A stretch of 64,000 nt of DNA from Nymphaea colorata (GCF_008831285.2 NC_045139.1:1036204-1100203); one strand, 5' to 3'; shown: positions 1 through 13,239, counted from the stretch's first letter. Notes: generated by a model not told the origin, from the letters alone. Program-made: numbers and translations.

Positions 1-1717
1 AGAACTTCTTTGACCATTTCTGGGTCCATGAGGATGATCTGGGGAGTTCTCCCAAACCAGTGGAAAGATATTTTACCTGCATTTTTTTTTCCAGACACTC
101 TTCACCATCAAAAACCATTATGGTGGTAAAACTATCTAAAGCTTTTATAGTCATGGTTGCCAAAAAACAAAAATGATGCCAAAAGTGATGCATGAAATGA
201 AAGAAGCGACGCAAACAACTTGGAAAGTATCATATAGATGATATCATTCAGGGATGTACTGTGAAGCAAGAAGCAAAATTAAAGTAGAGAAGCAATATAT
301 CTTGGAAAACAGCAAGTAATCAGATGATTTTATTCAATGCAGTGTGAAGCAAGAAGCAAAAGGAAATTAGAGAAGCAAATTTTCTGAAAGAGAAGAGAAT
401 TTCTTGGCAACTATGAAAAGGGACAGTAGATTTGTACGATGACATCATAGACAGATAGCTGTTTGCGCCTTCTTGATAATGCTCAAGGGCATGCGAGACA
501 CTTCATTTGAAGTTTGAATGTCTATACTTATCAGTTCTTTTTCACCAAAATCAACCACATAGATGTGATCTTCATATCTGAGCAGTGAAGGAGGCAGGAT
601 CGTTGGCCAAGCGGCGCCTGAGTCACCAACCCAGGTTAGTGCATGTGGTCGGACACAGGTTCAGCTTCATCACAACGTAATTTTCTGGGGCTTGTGTGGG
701 CAGGTGACTCAAGATGTTCTTTGAAATTCAAAATTGATAGTTTGGAAACTTTGACTTCTAAAACCTTACTTCTATATTAAATAAATGCTGTTAAAGCTGA
801 AGTTTATTAAAACAAGCAAACCTGGCTCCAGTGGGGGCAGCTCCAATGACTGGACCCAGAACTCAGGTCCATTCCTCATTTAAAACCTGCCGGCCCATGT
901 GGGCAGTGCAACTCTGCCACTAGTTAAAATATATCAAACAAGGACACCAAAAATTGTGCAGTTAGAATAACAAAAAGCATTAGGCTAAGGCCATGGCTGC
1001 TTGGCAGGAGGTCCGAGCTTCGAATCCCTTGGACCCCATCCTTGCATAACCCAAAGCTGGTCTCCGCCCTGAAAGAGAGGAGTCACATGCAAAAATAGAA
1101 ACAAAAAGCTTTACTCTACTTGAGAAATCACTTTCCACCGAAACAGCTCTAAATTTCGAGAAAATTAACTCGCTTCCCACCTAAGTTTCAAAATAAAATC
1201 GCTTCCCACCTAAGTTTCAAAACACCTAAGTTTCAAAATACCTAAGTTTCAAAACAGAACAGCTCTACATTGAGAAAATGAAATCGCTTCCCACCTAACT
1301 TTCGAAACAGAACAGCTTTATATTTCGAGAAAATGATGAACGGCTTTTGCTTTTTTGAGGTATCTCCCTAAGTTCAAGAACACTGAAAAACACTTTCTGG
1401 TTACAGAAACAAATGCATGATTTTGCCGACATACCATACTTACGAACGGCTTCGTGAAAGAAAGGCACGACACGATTGAGGATATCATGAGAGAAAGACT
1501 CCACGGGCTTGCGCCTGGCTTGCTCTTGCATGGTGACTGCTTCCCTGATGTCGCCAACGATGAGCTTGTAAGGATAGCCATCGATCCCTTGCCTCTTGAA
1601 GGCCTCTGTATGCTGCCTCGGCTCCCACCACAGTGACCGTGCTGCTTTGAGCAGCAGCCATGAGAGGCAGCAGAGCAGAGCTGCTACAGCAACGAAGAAG
1701 AAAATGGCTGCCACCAT
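1..1717 (-). CDS. Cytochrome P450, CYP72 clan, exons 1-2 (partial, cut by window edge)
   Basis: Membrane-bound haem monooxygenase of the ER; substrate unknown. Exon 1 is 1717-1435, starting at the ATG at 1717. It gives a hydrophobic N-terminal anchor rich in F, V, A and L, a basic stretch, the hinge motif KRQGIDGYPYKLIVGD and SFSHDILNRVVPFF, ending at RKYG. The donor G|GTATGT follows at 1434. Exon 2 resumes at 76 after a CAG acceptor in matching phase 1 and reads GKISFHWFGRTPQIILMDPE, then VKEV, to base 1. This is the exon 1/exon 2 boundary of every other P450 in the window. Intron 1 is 1358 bp. The I-helix, ExxR and haem-binding parts lie outside, so function cannot be judged. CYP72-clan membership is clear from the sequence pattern; the family (CYP72, 709, 721, 749 and so on) is not. 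Confidence 0.85.
604..668 (+). repeat. Possible SINE-like tRNA-derived fragment in intron 1
   Basis: Bases 604-614 read TGGCCAAGCGG, a perfect match to the Pol III A-box consensus. Bases 658-668 read GGTTCAGCTTC, a poor B-box match. The spacing suits a tRNA-derived SINE. No tRNA fold, target-site duplication or A-tail was established. A second B-box-like string, GCTTCGAATCC, lies near 1016. Weak call. Confidence 0.22.
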
Positions 1718-2181
1718 GGTAAGTTTCTTTTCTTCACTGCTGGTGAGAAGAGGACGCCCACATGGTTGGCATTTATATGCGTCCATTTTGGTGCATGTTT
1801 CTTGGGCACCAAGTGATAATTATAGCTACCAACACCCTGCACCAAAATAAAATACATCCTCTTGGCTTCTAGCCGTCAAATTTTTGAGGGGTAATTTTAT
1901 TTGGTGTTCACCCTTTGAACGTAATGTCAAATGCAAACTTTATTTTATGTTTTTCCTGTTATAGGGCACTTTTTAGGGCAGCCATCGAAACTTCCAGTAT
2001 TAAGAGATTGAGTAGCATTTTTTTTAAAGTTTTATGTACATTTTAATCTTTTAATATTTTCATAATTCTCATTTTAACCCATTTAAAAGTTTTTTTTTCA
2101 CTTTAATAGGAGTAATTTAGTCATTACACACACCTATGCATAAACAAAATCATGTACATAATCAGCTTGGCACTATTAGGG
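1718..2181. other. 5' flank of the left-edge P450
   Basis: Apart from the TATA candidate, this stretch is AT-rich DNA with short T and A runs. No gene is seen. Confidence 0.4.
1771..1777 (-). promoter_or_regulatory. TATA box candidate of the left-edge P450
   Basis: Minus-strand TATAAAT about 54 bp upstream of the ATG at 1717. The position fits a short 5' UTR. Several other P450 copies here also have TATAAAT upstream of exon 1. Confidence 0.5.
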
Positions 2182-2244
2182 CAGTAGCGGAGCCAAAAAA
2201 ATTCGTTGAAAGAGTACTTGTTTAAAACTACTCAAATCTTAAAG

Positions 2245-2302
<58 letters not shown>

Positions 2303-2385
2303 AGATTCTTATTTAATAATAAAAAACTTTTAAGAGATTGGTATAAACAATTGACCACACCAGTTACAATGTGGCTACGCCACTG
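2182..2385. mobile_element. Short hAT-like MITE with an internal (TA)n tract
   Basis: The left end CAGTAGCGGAGCCA pairs with the inverted right end GTGGCTACGCCACTG. The ends match those of the larger element at 19273-20259. A (TA)n run fills 2247-2299. The flanking 8-mers (TATTAGGG and TTTTATGC) agree at only 5 of 8 positions, so the target-site duplication is decayed or the ends are slightly misplaced. Non-coding. Confidence 0.55.
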
Positions 2386-3262
2386 TTTTATGCCCTTCAA
2401 AGCTTTGTGGTTGGGCTTTCACACCTGTCTTCCTTATGGGCATGGATAGGACACAAATTGCCATGGCACTAAATGATGTATGCATCAATACAATAGAATT
2501 ATGGGACCTTTTTAAGAATTATATAAAAGATAAGACCTTGATGACAAATTTTTCAATTGACTTGGCAATAGTTTTACCTTATCGACCAAACTTTGTGCTT
2601 AGTTTTATAAAAGGGCAGCACGTTCCCAAGTCTTTTTATATATAGATCGTTGTTCTTTGCTTTTTGACCTGATGTTAAAGGTATGTGATAGTAGGTAATC
2701 TTTTTTTATGTTTAAAGTTAATGTAACAAAAATTAGAAAAAATGAAAACCTCTTGAGCATGAAAAGACTTTAAACATGAGCGCACTTTTTCTTATTCTCC
2801 ATAACATGTGATACATGGAAAAAGAGATAAAGCGGTCATCTGAAAATTTTATCGTCGCAAGTGAAATGACGTAACAATCAACATGTTTTGGGGAAGAAAT
2901 AGAGAAATTAACCTCCTTTTTTAAAAAATAAAAATAAGAAAATTATTTTTCTCTAACATAGGTGACTTAGAAGATAAAATTATTAACCTCCTCATTACTT
3001 ATGGATTAATTAAAAATGAATGAAGTCGACGTCTTCAGTGATTCATGCCACACGGATCACCTCTGCCTCTTTTAAGTCAAAGACATAACCTCCTTGGGAA
3101 ATGCATGACACTGTGTATAAATAATTGAAAACTAACTGTGTTCATGTGAATTTGTGTTAAAATATGACCTGCCCGTGAAAGTTATCATTTTCTATTGAAC
3201 GTTGACTAAGAAGCCTTGACTGTGAAAAGGCAAATCTGTGTGCTGCTTTGATGCCAAACCAC

Positions 3263-3357
<95 letters not shown>

Positions 3358-4005
3358 TACATTCGTCCAAGATTGGGTAAATTATTAAATGCATTGTATC
3401 ATATGGTAATAATCAGACGAAACTTTGAATGGTAGTTGGATTTTAGCTCTTAATATGAGATTTTCGTTTAAACTAAGCTTTATATGGTTAGAAGATTTCA
3501 GCTTTTAATATATGATTTATTAATTTCTCTGTCTAGATTTTAGCTCTCATAGTTTATCACTTGATCAATTGTATCGGGAAGTATACATGTGCTTAATCCT
3601 GTCGGCCTGATATATTGCATCAAACTTCCATGATTAACTGGAACTTTAAAACGACCAACTTCTTAGGTCCCGTTTGATTCAAACAGAGAGATTTTACTGT
3701 GCATCGGAGAAAATCTACCGTTTTTGTACATCTTTTCACTTTCAAATCAAACACAAGAAAAATTACCCTGTTGAAATAAATAGATCATGGTAATTTAACC
3801 TGCAAAAAAATAAGACCCTCTGATATCCGACCTTTTACCATGTATTTTTTTCTATGGTAAATTTACCGTTCCGAATTTTTATCTACCATCAAACGAAGCC
3901 GTTTTGACATTAGACATGCTCACTCTCCTTTTTTTCCCATCTCTTTATTTTTCTAGTGTCAATGATAGGGTGGAAAATTCCAATGCACCAAAAACTCATC
4001 AAAAA

Positions 4006-4041
<36 letters not shown>

Positions 4042-6300
4042 CAAATGCACATTCGATTAGTATTAGAATGCAAATATAATATAGATATTTCTTACCAATG
4101 GGTTAACCATCTATACTACAGGCATGTAAAAAGATGGACATTATTTTATATTTTTATATTTGACCAAATTCAAAGTCCAACTAAAGCAACATCCATTAAC
4201 ATCCTTGGATCTCGATTGATCATAATTTAATAATTTTAGAAATGGGTTCTAATTGCATTCAGTACAACTAATGAAAAGCTAAAAAATGATGCACTAAATG
4301 GTACTTAAATCCATGTTTAAAGGCTGGAAATTTATAAGGAAATTGACGCTAAAAGAATGTTTACACTTTTTTCATCCCTCAAATGATAGAAATACATGTA
4401 TACAGTATACCATCCATGCATAAATATTACCTGCTTGAATAATTTAATCATTGCAGAAACTTAGGCATGTCTTTCCCACTCATATGTCAAAAGAACTTAT
4501 TAAAATTTAACTCCAGATATTTGACTATAGTGACAGTATCATCGCTCATTATCAGCATATAAAAGAGAAAAAAATAACTTCAAATTGAATTCGCATGTCA
4601 AAAAACACTTATGAATTGAACTAAATCAACCAATGGTGAAGCATATAAACAATGAAAGAGCACGCAGAGCGTGCTCCAAGTCCACTAAAAAAATTTCAAT
4701 ATTCACTGGCGCTAAAAAAGCATTATTAAAAACGAAAAAAAAAACTCGGTACAGTTTTATTGACGCTGCTTGTGATGTAGGGGAAAACGTCAGTAATGGT
4801 AGTTTCACTAATAATTTTAACGGTGAAATGTACCCCTCCATTGATAGGCACTTTTATTGACGCTAAAATAGTGTTAGAAATTCTCGAAAAAATGTGAAAA
4901 AATCTAGAGCACCATATGATTGGGCGAAGACTGGTAGACGGTCAGTTTTTGTTTTTAATTATCAAAGCATTAGTTCCTTTGTGCTGCAAAATGAGCGTCA
5001 TTTACAGATAAATTGAAGCACATCGAGGGCGACATCTTAAGACAATAAAAAAAGTAGACCATGTATCTCAAGAGGACAAGAGATTGGGTGCAGGGATGGA
5101 GACATGAATTTTTCACTTTTTCGGGGAGATGGGGATTATAGTTTCAAAATTTTAGGCAGGAGAAATATATATATATATATATATATATTTAAATTTTTAT
5201 ATAAAATAAATGAATTTTTAGATTTTTGATTTATAAAATTTATCCACACATCTTATAATGCCATTGATTTTTTTTTTCTTTTTTTTTTTGTTGGGAAAAC
5301 ACTGATGAATCAATGCCATGTATAAACTTTTGTTGGCAAATTACCAAGCATTAGTCAATGTGTCTGATAATACTTGATTAGTCAACATTATACACATCTT
5401 AGTGTTTGTTCAAATGAACCTTAGATCCAAGGGCCAGATTTGCCTTAGATCTGATCTTGTTGATCTAAGAACCATGGTTTTGCAAGATAGTTGGAAGCTC
5501 CGTTGATGACGGGAAAGAATGATACTATTCTGATCCATACAAATTCAAAATATTAACACCGCATCTGAATCTGGATATAAATCAACAAGATCCAATGAGG
5601 AAAAGTTGAATCCATGCATCTGTGATATATCTTTCTGAGATTGAATAATTATAAAACTGGTTAAAATGTATGCCACTTTCATGTAAGGATCGCGTTGAGA
5701 TGAGAGAGCGATCTGCTTCTGATTGAGATCTGGATTAAAATATGGTCCAAATAGATGAGCCTTAATCTGACTCAAATGCATACTCATAATCTTACTCTAT
5801 TTCCTATCATGGTTGTTATTCTTTGAGATCTACGTGTTGAAGATTAAATAAATCCAGATTCGATCCAGATCCAGATATGCACAGGTGGATCTGATTTGGA
5901 GTTCGGATCCATGTCCAACCTTGTCGGGTCTCACTGGCTACAGTCAGTGAGATCTGGACACAAAAATTAATCTCGCTTATTCTAGAATATTTTTGTTTAT
6001 GGCCTTATCTTTCACCGATAATATCAGATACGGACTTTACATTTCTAATTTTTCTCAATAAACGGCTTAATTTTTGCTCACAGTCAGTTTTGAAAAAGAA
6101 ACTGAAGTTAAATGGCGACATGTTGAAACAGGTGAAAGTTTATAATTCTGTGTTATTTAAATTTATTTATTTTGAATTCGAAAAATAAATTATCTTTTAT
6201 TTTGCTGCAATTTACATTTTCACTTAAGGCGATGGTAAAGTTGGGCCTTCACTTAGGAAAATACTAGACTCTTATTTGAACGTTCTTAGTGAATCTGAAG
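2386..6300. other. AT-rich intergenic region without a recognisable gene
   Basis: It contains (TA)n tracts at about 3267-3353, 4008-4038 and 5167-5189. Around 5400-5930 there is repeat-like sequence rich in AGATCTGGATC-type words that also occur near 29.75-30.05 kb. Short open frames here are low-complexity translations or lack family resemblance. Confidence 0.45.
3267..3353. repeat. (TA)n microsatellite, about 87 bp
   Basis: Uninterrupted TA dinucleotides. The Tyr-Ile open frame across it is not a gene. Confidence 0.95.
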
Positions 6301-7302
6301 CACGTATCTGAGAAAACTGTAATTGAGAGGCCATATTTGATTCTGTGGCTAAAGTTTGTCCTTCAACGGAAATTCCTTTTTCCTCCTTCAGTCAGCTGAT
6401 CCAAACGTCCCACTGCCACAGTACGTTCATCTCTGGGAAGAGAGAGAGAGAGAGAGGTGCTTCTTCTTTCTCCTAGTAGAGGTGCTCCTTCTTTCCCCTG
6501 GTATGCGCATCTTCTTCTTCGTTCTCTTGTTTTATGTGATTCTTGTGGGGGTTTGCTGCTGCCGCGGCGTGTTGGGAATTCCGTCGCGCTGTATTTGGTT
6601 CCGAGGCCCCCGATTCGAGTGAACACTTTCCTTGCAGATCTTTTCACGATTTCTAGCCTTTAGTTTCTGGGTCAAGGTTGAACAGATTGGGCTTTCATTC
6701 TGATTATTAGACCAGCTTTCGTTGCGCTTTTAACCCTTCTAGGCCGATGGTTGTCCTTTAGTTTGTTCACATTTGGGTACGCAATGACGTATGGGAGGCG
6801 GTCTTTTTCTTCTCAATTTCTTTCCGAATTTGGTTAATGTTTTTCCCCTTTTGTGGCCAACGTGATCTTGATCCCTTTAATGAGGAAATGAAAGCGCAGG
6901 GAAGTTTAAACGAAAGGGTGCTCAGTATCAAATGTTGTGTTTATGCATCTGTCTGTCTTGATCTTAATGGAGGTGAAGCCCATTGAATTTGCATAGAACA
7001 AGAAAGTGGGTACAGAGAAAATTTTAGCGCATAAATTTGTCTGTCGGTGCAAGGTGCGTGTAAGCTTAGTGCTGCCTATAAATTTGTCTGTCGGTGCAAT
7101 GTAGCACTAAGGCGAACCGCAAGATGGAGCTTGTGAATGCGGGTTCCTCTTCTTCTCTTGCTCCCTTGTCCCATGTGGCAGCAACACGGTTCGACATCCT
7201 TGAGGTTTTAATCGTGAAGGATTAGCAAAGATGGCGCGTTTTTTTTCAAATGTATAACTTTCTATACCTAGATGGAGGTAAATACATAGTAATGATTTAT
7301 TG
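6301..7302 (+). other. Promoter and 5' leader region of the nucleotide-sugar transporter gene
   Basis: A pyrimidine/purine-rich leader with a (GA)n run at 6440-6455 and CTTC-rich sequence fits the 5' UTR of a plant housekeeping gene. I could not fix the transcription start or the leader introns. Small open frames here (6356-6663) have no family resemblance. Confidence 0.35.
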
Positions 7303-7446
7303 AGGTTGCGATTCTTTAATCCTCATGAGAAACTAACTTCCAAAATAAAGAGGAATGAAGATGATAATTGTGAAGTATTGAACAAAGAGACACCTCTAAT
7401 CCATTGTATTTTATCTAAAGGAAATGTGGAGCCAACAGCAGATACA
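7303..7446 (+). CDS. Probable upstream coding exon of the nucleotide-sugar transporter
   Basis: The open frame reads LTSKIKRNEDDNCEVLNKE and continues to VEPTADT, followed by the donor ACA|GTGAGC at 7447. It ends in phase 0, and the next acceptor at 7857-7858 opens with GCC CTG TTG AAG in phase 0, in frame with the downstream ATG at 7874. From memory, plant members of this transporter subfamily (Arabidopsis At4g35335 type) carry a charged, acidic N-terminal extension of about this size, which supports the join. The exon's own start and the initiator codon are unresolved; the coordinate given is only the visible open stretch. If this exon is not used, translation starts at 7874. Confidence 0.4.
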
Positions 7447-7858
7447 GTGAGCTCAATCATGGGAGCTTTCGTCTGTATATTGGTTTACTTTTAAGCTTTT
7501 GCTATATTAATTGCATGTCTAATCAGTGTATGCTTGTTCATTTTATCTTTCTTCTTTTTTCTTGTGAAGTTGAACCTCTTTGGTGCATTAGATTTGATGA
7601 CCTTACACGAGTTGTCATATTATGTTGCTCTTAGGTACTTTTCATTTAAACGTCTTTTTTAATTCTTTAAGGTCAAATCTCAAAGCGTGTTGTATGTTAT
7701 GATTTCTTTTTGGGGAAAAGGAAAGATGGAACTTTTGCAGGTTCATTTTGAGGAAATCGCAGGTTGTGTAGATTAAGTAAAAGATCAACATGGAATCATT
7801 TGATCTTTTCATCTAATTTTGATTTGGAGAAGGTTCTTTGTGTCTCTTACTTTTGCAG

Positions 7859-10800
7859 GCCCTGTTGAAGAAGATGGAAAAGGGTGGGGGTGTCTTTGTT
7901 GACAGCTCCAAATGGAAACGCAAGTGAGAAGCCCAACAGTGAAATTGTAGTTTTATGCAGGATATGAAACTGAATTGTTGGTTTTCTTATTGGTTTCTTT
8001 CCACTTTTCTGTTTCTGCAGATCACTTGTGACCATTGCCTTAACATTTCTTACTAGCTCACAGTCTATACTAATCGCATGGTCAAGAAAATCTGGAAAGT
8101 ATGACTACAGTGTGACAACAGCCAATTTTTTGGTGGGTAGTTGGTATAAAACACTAAATATTTCTCCTTGAATCTGATTTGCTAATTACACAGACTTGCT
8201 TCCTACATGGATGCTTCTGCAGGTATGGGTGGACCAGAAATTTTGGCAAATTTCTGATGTGACTTCTATGTAATGGAGAAATTATGTGCCTTGGCTTACT
8301 TCATGCATCACACATATGTCATACATGTGAAAAGTGCATTCTGTAGAAGAAATTTAAACTTGTAATAGGATAAAGCATTTGATCATCCTTCTTGTTGCCA
8401 TGTAGCTTTTCTTATCTTAGTACTTTTAGGTGACATCTGGTTTTCTATTCCCTCAGGTGGAGGCCTTGAAGTGTGCTTTATCACTCCTTGCTCTTGCAAA
8501 AATATGGAATAGTGATGGTGTTACTGAAGACAACAGGCAAGTTTTTACCATAAATTTTCATATTTGTTGAGCTTATTCTTTCTCATCTGTGTTTGCATGT
8601 TGGTGAAAAGACTCAACAGAGGAGCCAAGCTAAGAGGCATTGGTGCTTTCACCTAGAGTTCCTTGTCTTAGAAACAGAAGACAAAAAAATGCTGTTGAGC
8701 CATCCTTCAACCTGGAAGCAAATTGGGGTTACCAAAGGGAATTGGTACATCAGAGGCATGAGATACAAATTGGAATTAATATTTAGTGGCTTTCGTATGC
8801 ATTCATTTGAGACTATTTAATTGTAAATAGCAAAGCTTGAACTCTGCAATTGGATGTTGCAATGGATGGGTTGACAAGGCGGATAAATGAAATTGAGAGA
8901 AGATAGAGGGTGGAGGAAATGAAACTGAGGAAAGGTGGCAAATGAAGACGGAAGTGAGGGCCTGTGTGTGCATAATTGCAAATGGAATCCACCTGTTGTG
9001 AAATGTACCTTCATTCCATGTTTTGTAGCTTAATGTGTGATCATCTATTCCTAGGTGTATAATTTGCTGTACTACTGTTGCATTCACGTACTTGATCCAC
9101 ACATTTCTTTTCCCTTTTTAATTGTTATTGTTGTATTTTTGGTTTGTTGCTCTTGCTCAGGTTAGGTACTACCATAGATGAGGTTAAAGTATACCCAATT
9201 CCTGCAGCACTTTATCTAATCAAGAACTTGTTGCAGGTGAGTTAGTTGTATGCCACCATCTTCAAATTGAGCAATTCAATATTTTTGCACGTATCTGTTT
9301 ATTTCTAGTCAAACAAAATGTTTCTCATTAATAAAAATTACCTGGATCTGTCTTACGTACGCTTAGATGAGCAAGTTGCTCAATTTCCTGAATTTAGATA
9401 ACACTCTTCTAGATCCTTTTCCCCCAATTTGTTGCTTAAAGTTTTAAACTAGCTTTTTAAAAAATTTAGAGCATGTTCTCCTTTTTGTCATTTCATAAAG
9501 TTCTTGCATTAATAAATTTGACTCTCTCTGTAGATGTTTTATTCTTGAGTCTTATGGGACCCTATTGTTTTAGGACATATACAAGTTTAATTTATGATTA
9601 GTTGCACCAGTTCTGTTTTCTAATCAATTCTTTTTGGCAGTATTACATCTTTGTTTACGTGGATGCACCAAGTTACCAGATATTGAAAAATTTGAACATT
9701 ATTAGTACTGGTGTGCTGTACCGAATCATTCTTAAGAAGAAGTAAGACATTCTTTTCCTGGCAAAGTTGTTGATGTCTGTTACCATGATGCATATATTAT
9801 ATATGTCTATGCTATAAGCCTATAACACGTCATGGTTGCTAGAAGATCTCTCTACATCTAACATTTTGTAAGTGATTCAAATCTAATTTGAAATCTAAGG
9901 TCCTCTAGCACCCAGTGTTCCCCATCATGATTGTAGTTACTAGAAGTATCTCCAATAGCAAATGTCAGTACTGGACTTTCATATAGGCTCTCTCTCCTTA
10001 TGGAAGAATAAGCCAATTAGTGTTGCCTCAAGGCAATCTGGTTTGTCATATGTGACCAACAGCAGAGTATACAGGTCCTGTTGCCATGCTGTATAACTGG
10101 AAGCTTGGCTGTAAAAGGAAAAGCTTCACTTTTATGGACAAAAATTAAAAGCAATTAAATGGATAATTTTATTAAAAAATTTAAATGGACAATGAAAAAA
10201 TAACCAAATCTCGTTCTATGGGTATTCAGAAGATAGCACAAGAAAAAGAGAAATGTCTTACGTGTCCTGTATGTAAAGACTGAGACATCTCTTAAATATT
10301 TTGCACTTTGCACAATAGGCAAAAGTATATTAATTTGACATGTAAGGGCATCAATTTATATGGTTATGAATGCTCATGTTTTATAATTATCAGTTTTCCT
10401 AGTGTTTGACTGTTCAACCATTTCCTTCCAGATTAAGTGAGATTCAGTGGGCTGCTTTTGTTCTTCTATGTGTCGGAGTCACAACTGCACAACTCAATTC
10501 CTCGTAAGGCTTGTCTTTTCTACATGACTTTAATTGTCTGTACTCTGTAGGCATGATTGAATTGGCAGACTGAATTTTTCCTGATTTTCCTTTTTCATCT
10601 CTTTTCCTTTCTTATTTTGGTGCATGCATGGACATGGGTGTGGGGTGTATTTGTGTATGATGTGTACGTGTGTTGTTTGCTTATTGCTTTCATATATCCA
10701 TTCATATAGTTAATTATATCGGAAAAGTAATTAATATTGGAAGTAGCAGATTAAGAAGTTTCTACCGATATGAAAGTAATTGATGCCTGAACCAGTAGAA

Positions 10801-12670
10801 TAATAGCAAATTTCTTCATCAGGAGCTTCTCATCTTGAGATGTTGCTTATGCAGATCAGATCACGTTCTTCAGACTCCCTTTCAAGGATGGATTACGGCT
10901 ATTGTATGTTTTAGACTTTTAGTTAATTGTTGAAATGCGAAAATATTTTTTGCGTCAAATTTGGTTAAGCATTATATATGTGGATTTTGATACAGGTTAT
11001 GGCACTACTGAGTGGCTTTGCTGGTGTTTACACAGAGGTATGGTGATCAGCACGAATCCACAAGATTTGTTAATTTTTGATTTACACGTCAGTTTAATTT
11101 AATTTCTTCTAGGTTTATTTTGTTCTGGCATTTCTGATATCATGTTCCACTACTAGTAATAGTTGTCCTTTTTATTTAGTATATGTGAAGCATGATGTTT
11201 ATGACAATGCTGATATTGAATATTATTCTTGATTTATACTGTGAACATTTCATTAGCACCATACAAGTTCATTAAGGCCTAAAACATCTTTAATGCATGA
11301 AATAAACTATCTTATTCTGCAGCAGAGCCAGGAATCTGCAACTTCTGCAATGTTTTAGGCCATAATTTTGCTTGTGGCCCTACGTTTCTGCTTGTGATCT
11401 ACTTGATTCTATGCAAATTAACTTTTTATTTCTGTTACTGTAGTCATTGATGCTGCCAGTTACAAGCTTTGTCATTGATTTAGGTATCAATGATTTTTAC
11501 AGGCCATCATTAAGAAGCGTCCTTCAAGAAATATAAATGTGCAGAACTTCTGGTTATATGTTTTTGGCATGGTATTCAATGTTGCAGCAATATTTATTCA
11601 GGATTTTGATGCAGTCCTGAACAAGTAAGTTCAGATATATCTAGACCTCTTCTGCATTTGTCTTTATTAGCTGTTATTTCCATTTACATTTGCTACTGTA
11701 CTAGCATAATGACAAACAAAACAATCATTTAATTTCAGGGGCTTCTTCCATGGTTATTCGCTTATTACAAGTTGCATGATTCTTAATCATGCACTCAGGT
11801 ACTTCTTTGATGTCAATATGACAAAACAAAATTTCACTATTATTTGACCTGATCACAAAATGGTTATCCATACAGTGGAATTGCTGTCTCCATGGTAATG
11901 AAATATGCTGATAATATTGTCAAGGTAAATACTAATTTTTATATTAATCTGGATTGGCACACTTAAATTGTTTCTCTGAGTCCCTAAATCCCTTTCTTCC
12001 TATTGGTAGCCAAAAATATGTACTTTCATGTTTATCAACATGCTTTGGCACAAAGCAAGTAAGTGCCATATGATTTTTCCTCACGCAATACTCAATTGGA
12101 AATGCATGTTCTAGGTTATAGAAGAATGAGTTGTTCTTCAGTCCCTAACGAAATTCTTTGACAATGTAGTGGTTAGTGTTACATTATGTCATTATCTGGA
12201 AATTTTTATTGCAAAATGACGCCCTGCATATTTCAACCTTTATCATATCATGTCAACATGTCAATAGTGTCAGAGAGCATAATTAACTAATGTTCGCAAA
12301 CAACATAGTTGGCATTAATGATCAAGCCTTCTTGGGTTTTTCTGTTCATGTGGGTATATTTGTTTCATCAGCTGGTCTTTGCTCCTGCATGTTTGCCATA
12401 CCAAGTGATTTTTCTTAATTGTGCAGGTATATTCCACTTCAGTTGCAATGCTTTTCACTGCAGTTGTATCTGTATTTCTATTTGGTTATCATCTGTCTCT
12501 TGCTTTTTTCCTTGGGTCAACGTAAGTATCTGCCCTTAAATCTGATTTCCTTATCTCTTTTTACTTTTTATTTCAGCCAGGAAACTCGATTATTATCTAA
12601 CTCCTATGTTGCACGCAGGGTTGTGTCAGTCTCAATTTACTTGCACTCCATTGGGAAGATCCAGAGATGA
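7859..12670 (+). CDS. CMP-sialic acid transporter-like nucleotide-sugar transporter (SLC35A/NST family)
   Basis: Multi-pass Golgi/ER antiporter expected to exchange a nucleotide sugar for a nucleoside monophosphate; plant substrates for this subfamily are uncertain. Exons: 7859-7923, 8021-8132, 8457-8536, 9161-9236, 9641-9741, 10432-10503, 10855-10903, 10996-11037, 11503-11624, 11739-11798, 11876-11924, 12427-12521, 12619-12670. From the ATG at 7874 they total 960 bp, giving 319 aa plus TGA. Diagnostic strings in order are LTFLTSSQSILIAWSRKSGK, YDYSVTTANFL, YQILKNLNIISTGVLYR, LSGFAGVYTE, IIKKRPSRNINVQNFW, VMKYADNIVKVYSTSVAM and LAFFLGSTVVSVSIYLHS. The conserved KYADNI.K segment is typical of SLC35A. 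Intron 8537-9160 begins with GC (AG|GCAAGT); only that choice keeps the frame. The best family guess is the At4g35335 type. No lesion was seen. Confidence 0.9.
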
Positions 12671-13060
12671 TTTTAAAGACCTGGAGATAATTCTGGTTTG
12701 CTGCTTCTTAGAAGCTTGTTTGTCTTTTCCTTTTCATTTCTTGGCTGCAGTTCATTTTTTTAACATAGTTAAATTGGTTTACAATCAGTCATCAGTAAAG
12801 CAATTCTTTTACAAGGTTTCCAGAGCTTCACGACCTCTACAATTTCAATTTTCCATGCTTTTATTTTCTTTTTTTTACTAGATTGATCCAACTAATGAGG
12901 TCCATCATAATGTTCTGGAGTTCTTCAGTGGGGGCAAAGCCACTCGGAGGCTCTCTGTTGATTCAGCAAGGTTAAGTTAGACTGTTAAGTGCCATTGCCT
13001 GGACCTTGACTTGTTAATTACTACAAAACTGGGGAAAGACAAATGCAAAAAAAGCGTTGG
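12671..13060 (+). other. 3' UTR/downstream region of the transporter
   Basis: An open stretch at about 12883-12977 (DPTNEVHHNVLEFFSGGKA and following) precedes a TAA/TAG cluster. It might be an alternative 3' exon, but it is not needed for a complete family-length protein, so it is treated as UTR. Confidence 0.35.
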
Positions 13061-13239
13061 CATTCTTTGGATATAGCTAAGCTTTATGTCTTGCTTCCCC
13101 CCTTAGCCACTGCTGCATTGCTGATGGGGCCAGGCCCATAAAATTGTGACCACCTTGCATGCCAATTTTGCTGCGGAGAAATATCTTTGAGAAAAGCAAT
13201 AATCACACACATGGAAAATATCATTCACACTGTATACAT

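Noticed and set aside
985-1035. tRNA gene suggested by GCTTCGAATCC
   Set aside because: Only a B-box-like word; no A box at the right distance and no cloverleaf could be drawn.
3238-3435. Open frames made of repeated Tyr-Ile (also at 3904, 18.4, 33.1, 36.0 and 36.8 kb)
   Set aside because: They are translations of (TA)n microsatellites, with no conserved flanking sequence.
12883-12977. Extra coding exon after the transporter stop
   Set aside because: The protein already ends at the family's normal C-terminus with an in-frame TGA at 12668-12670.
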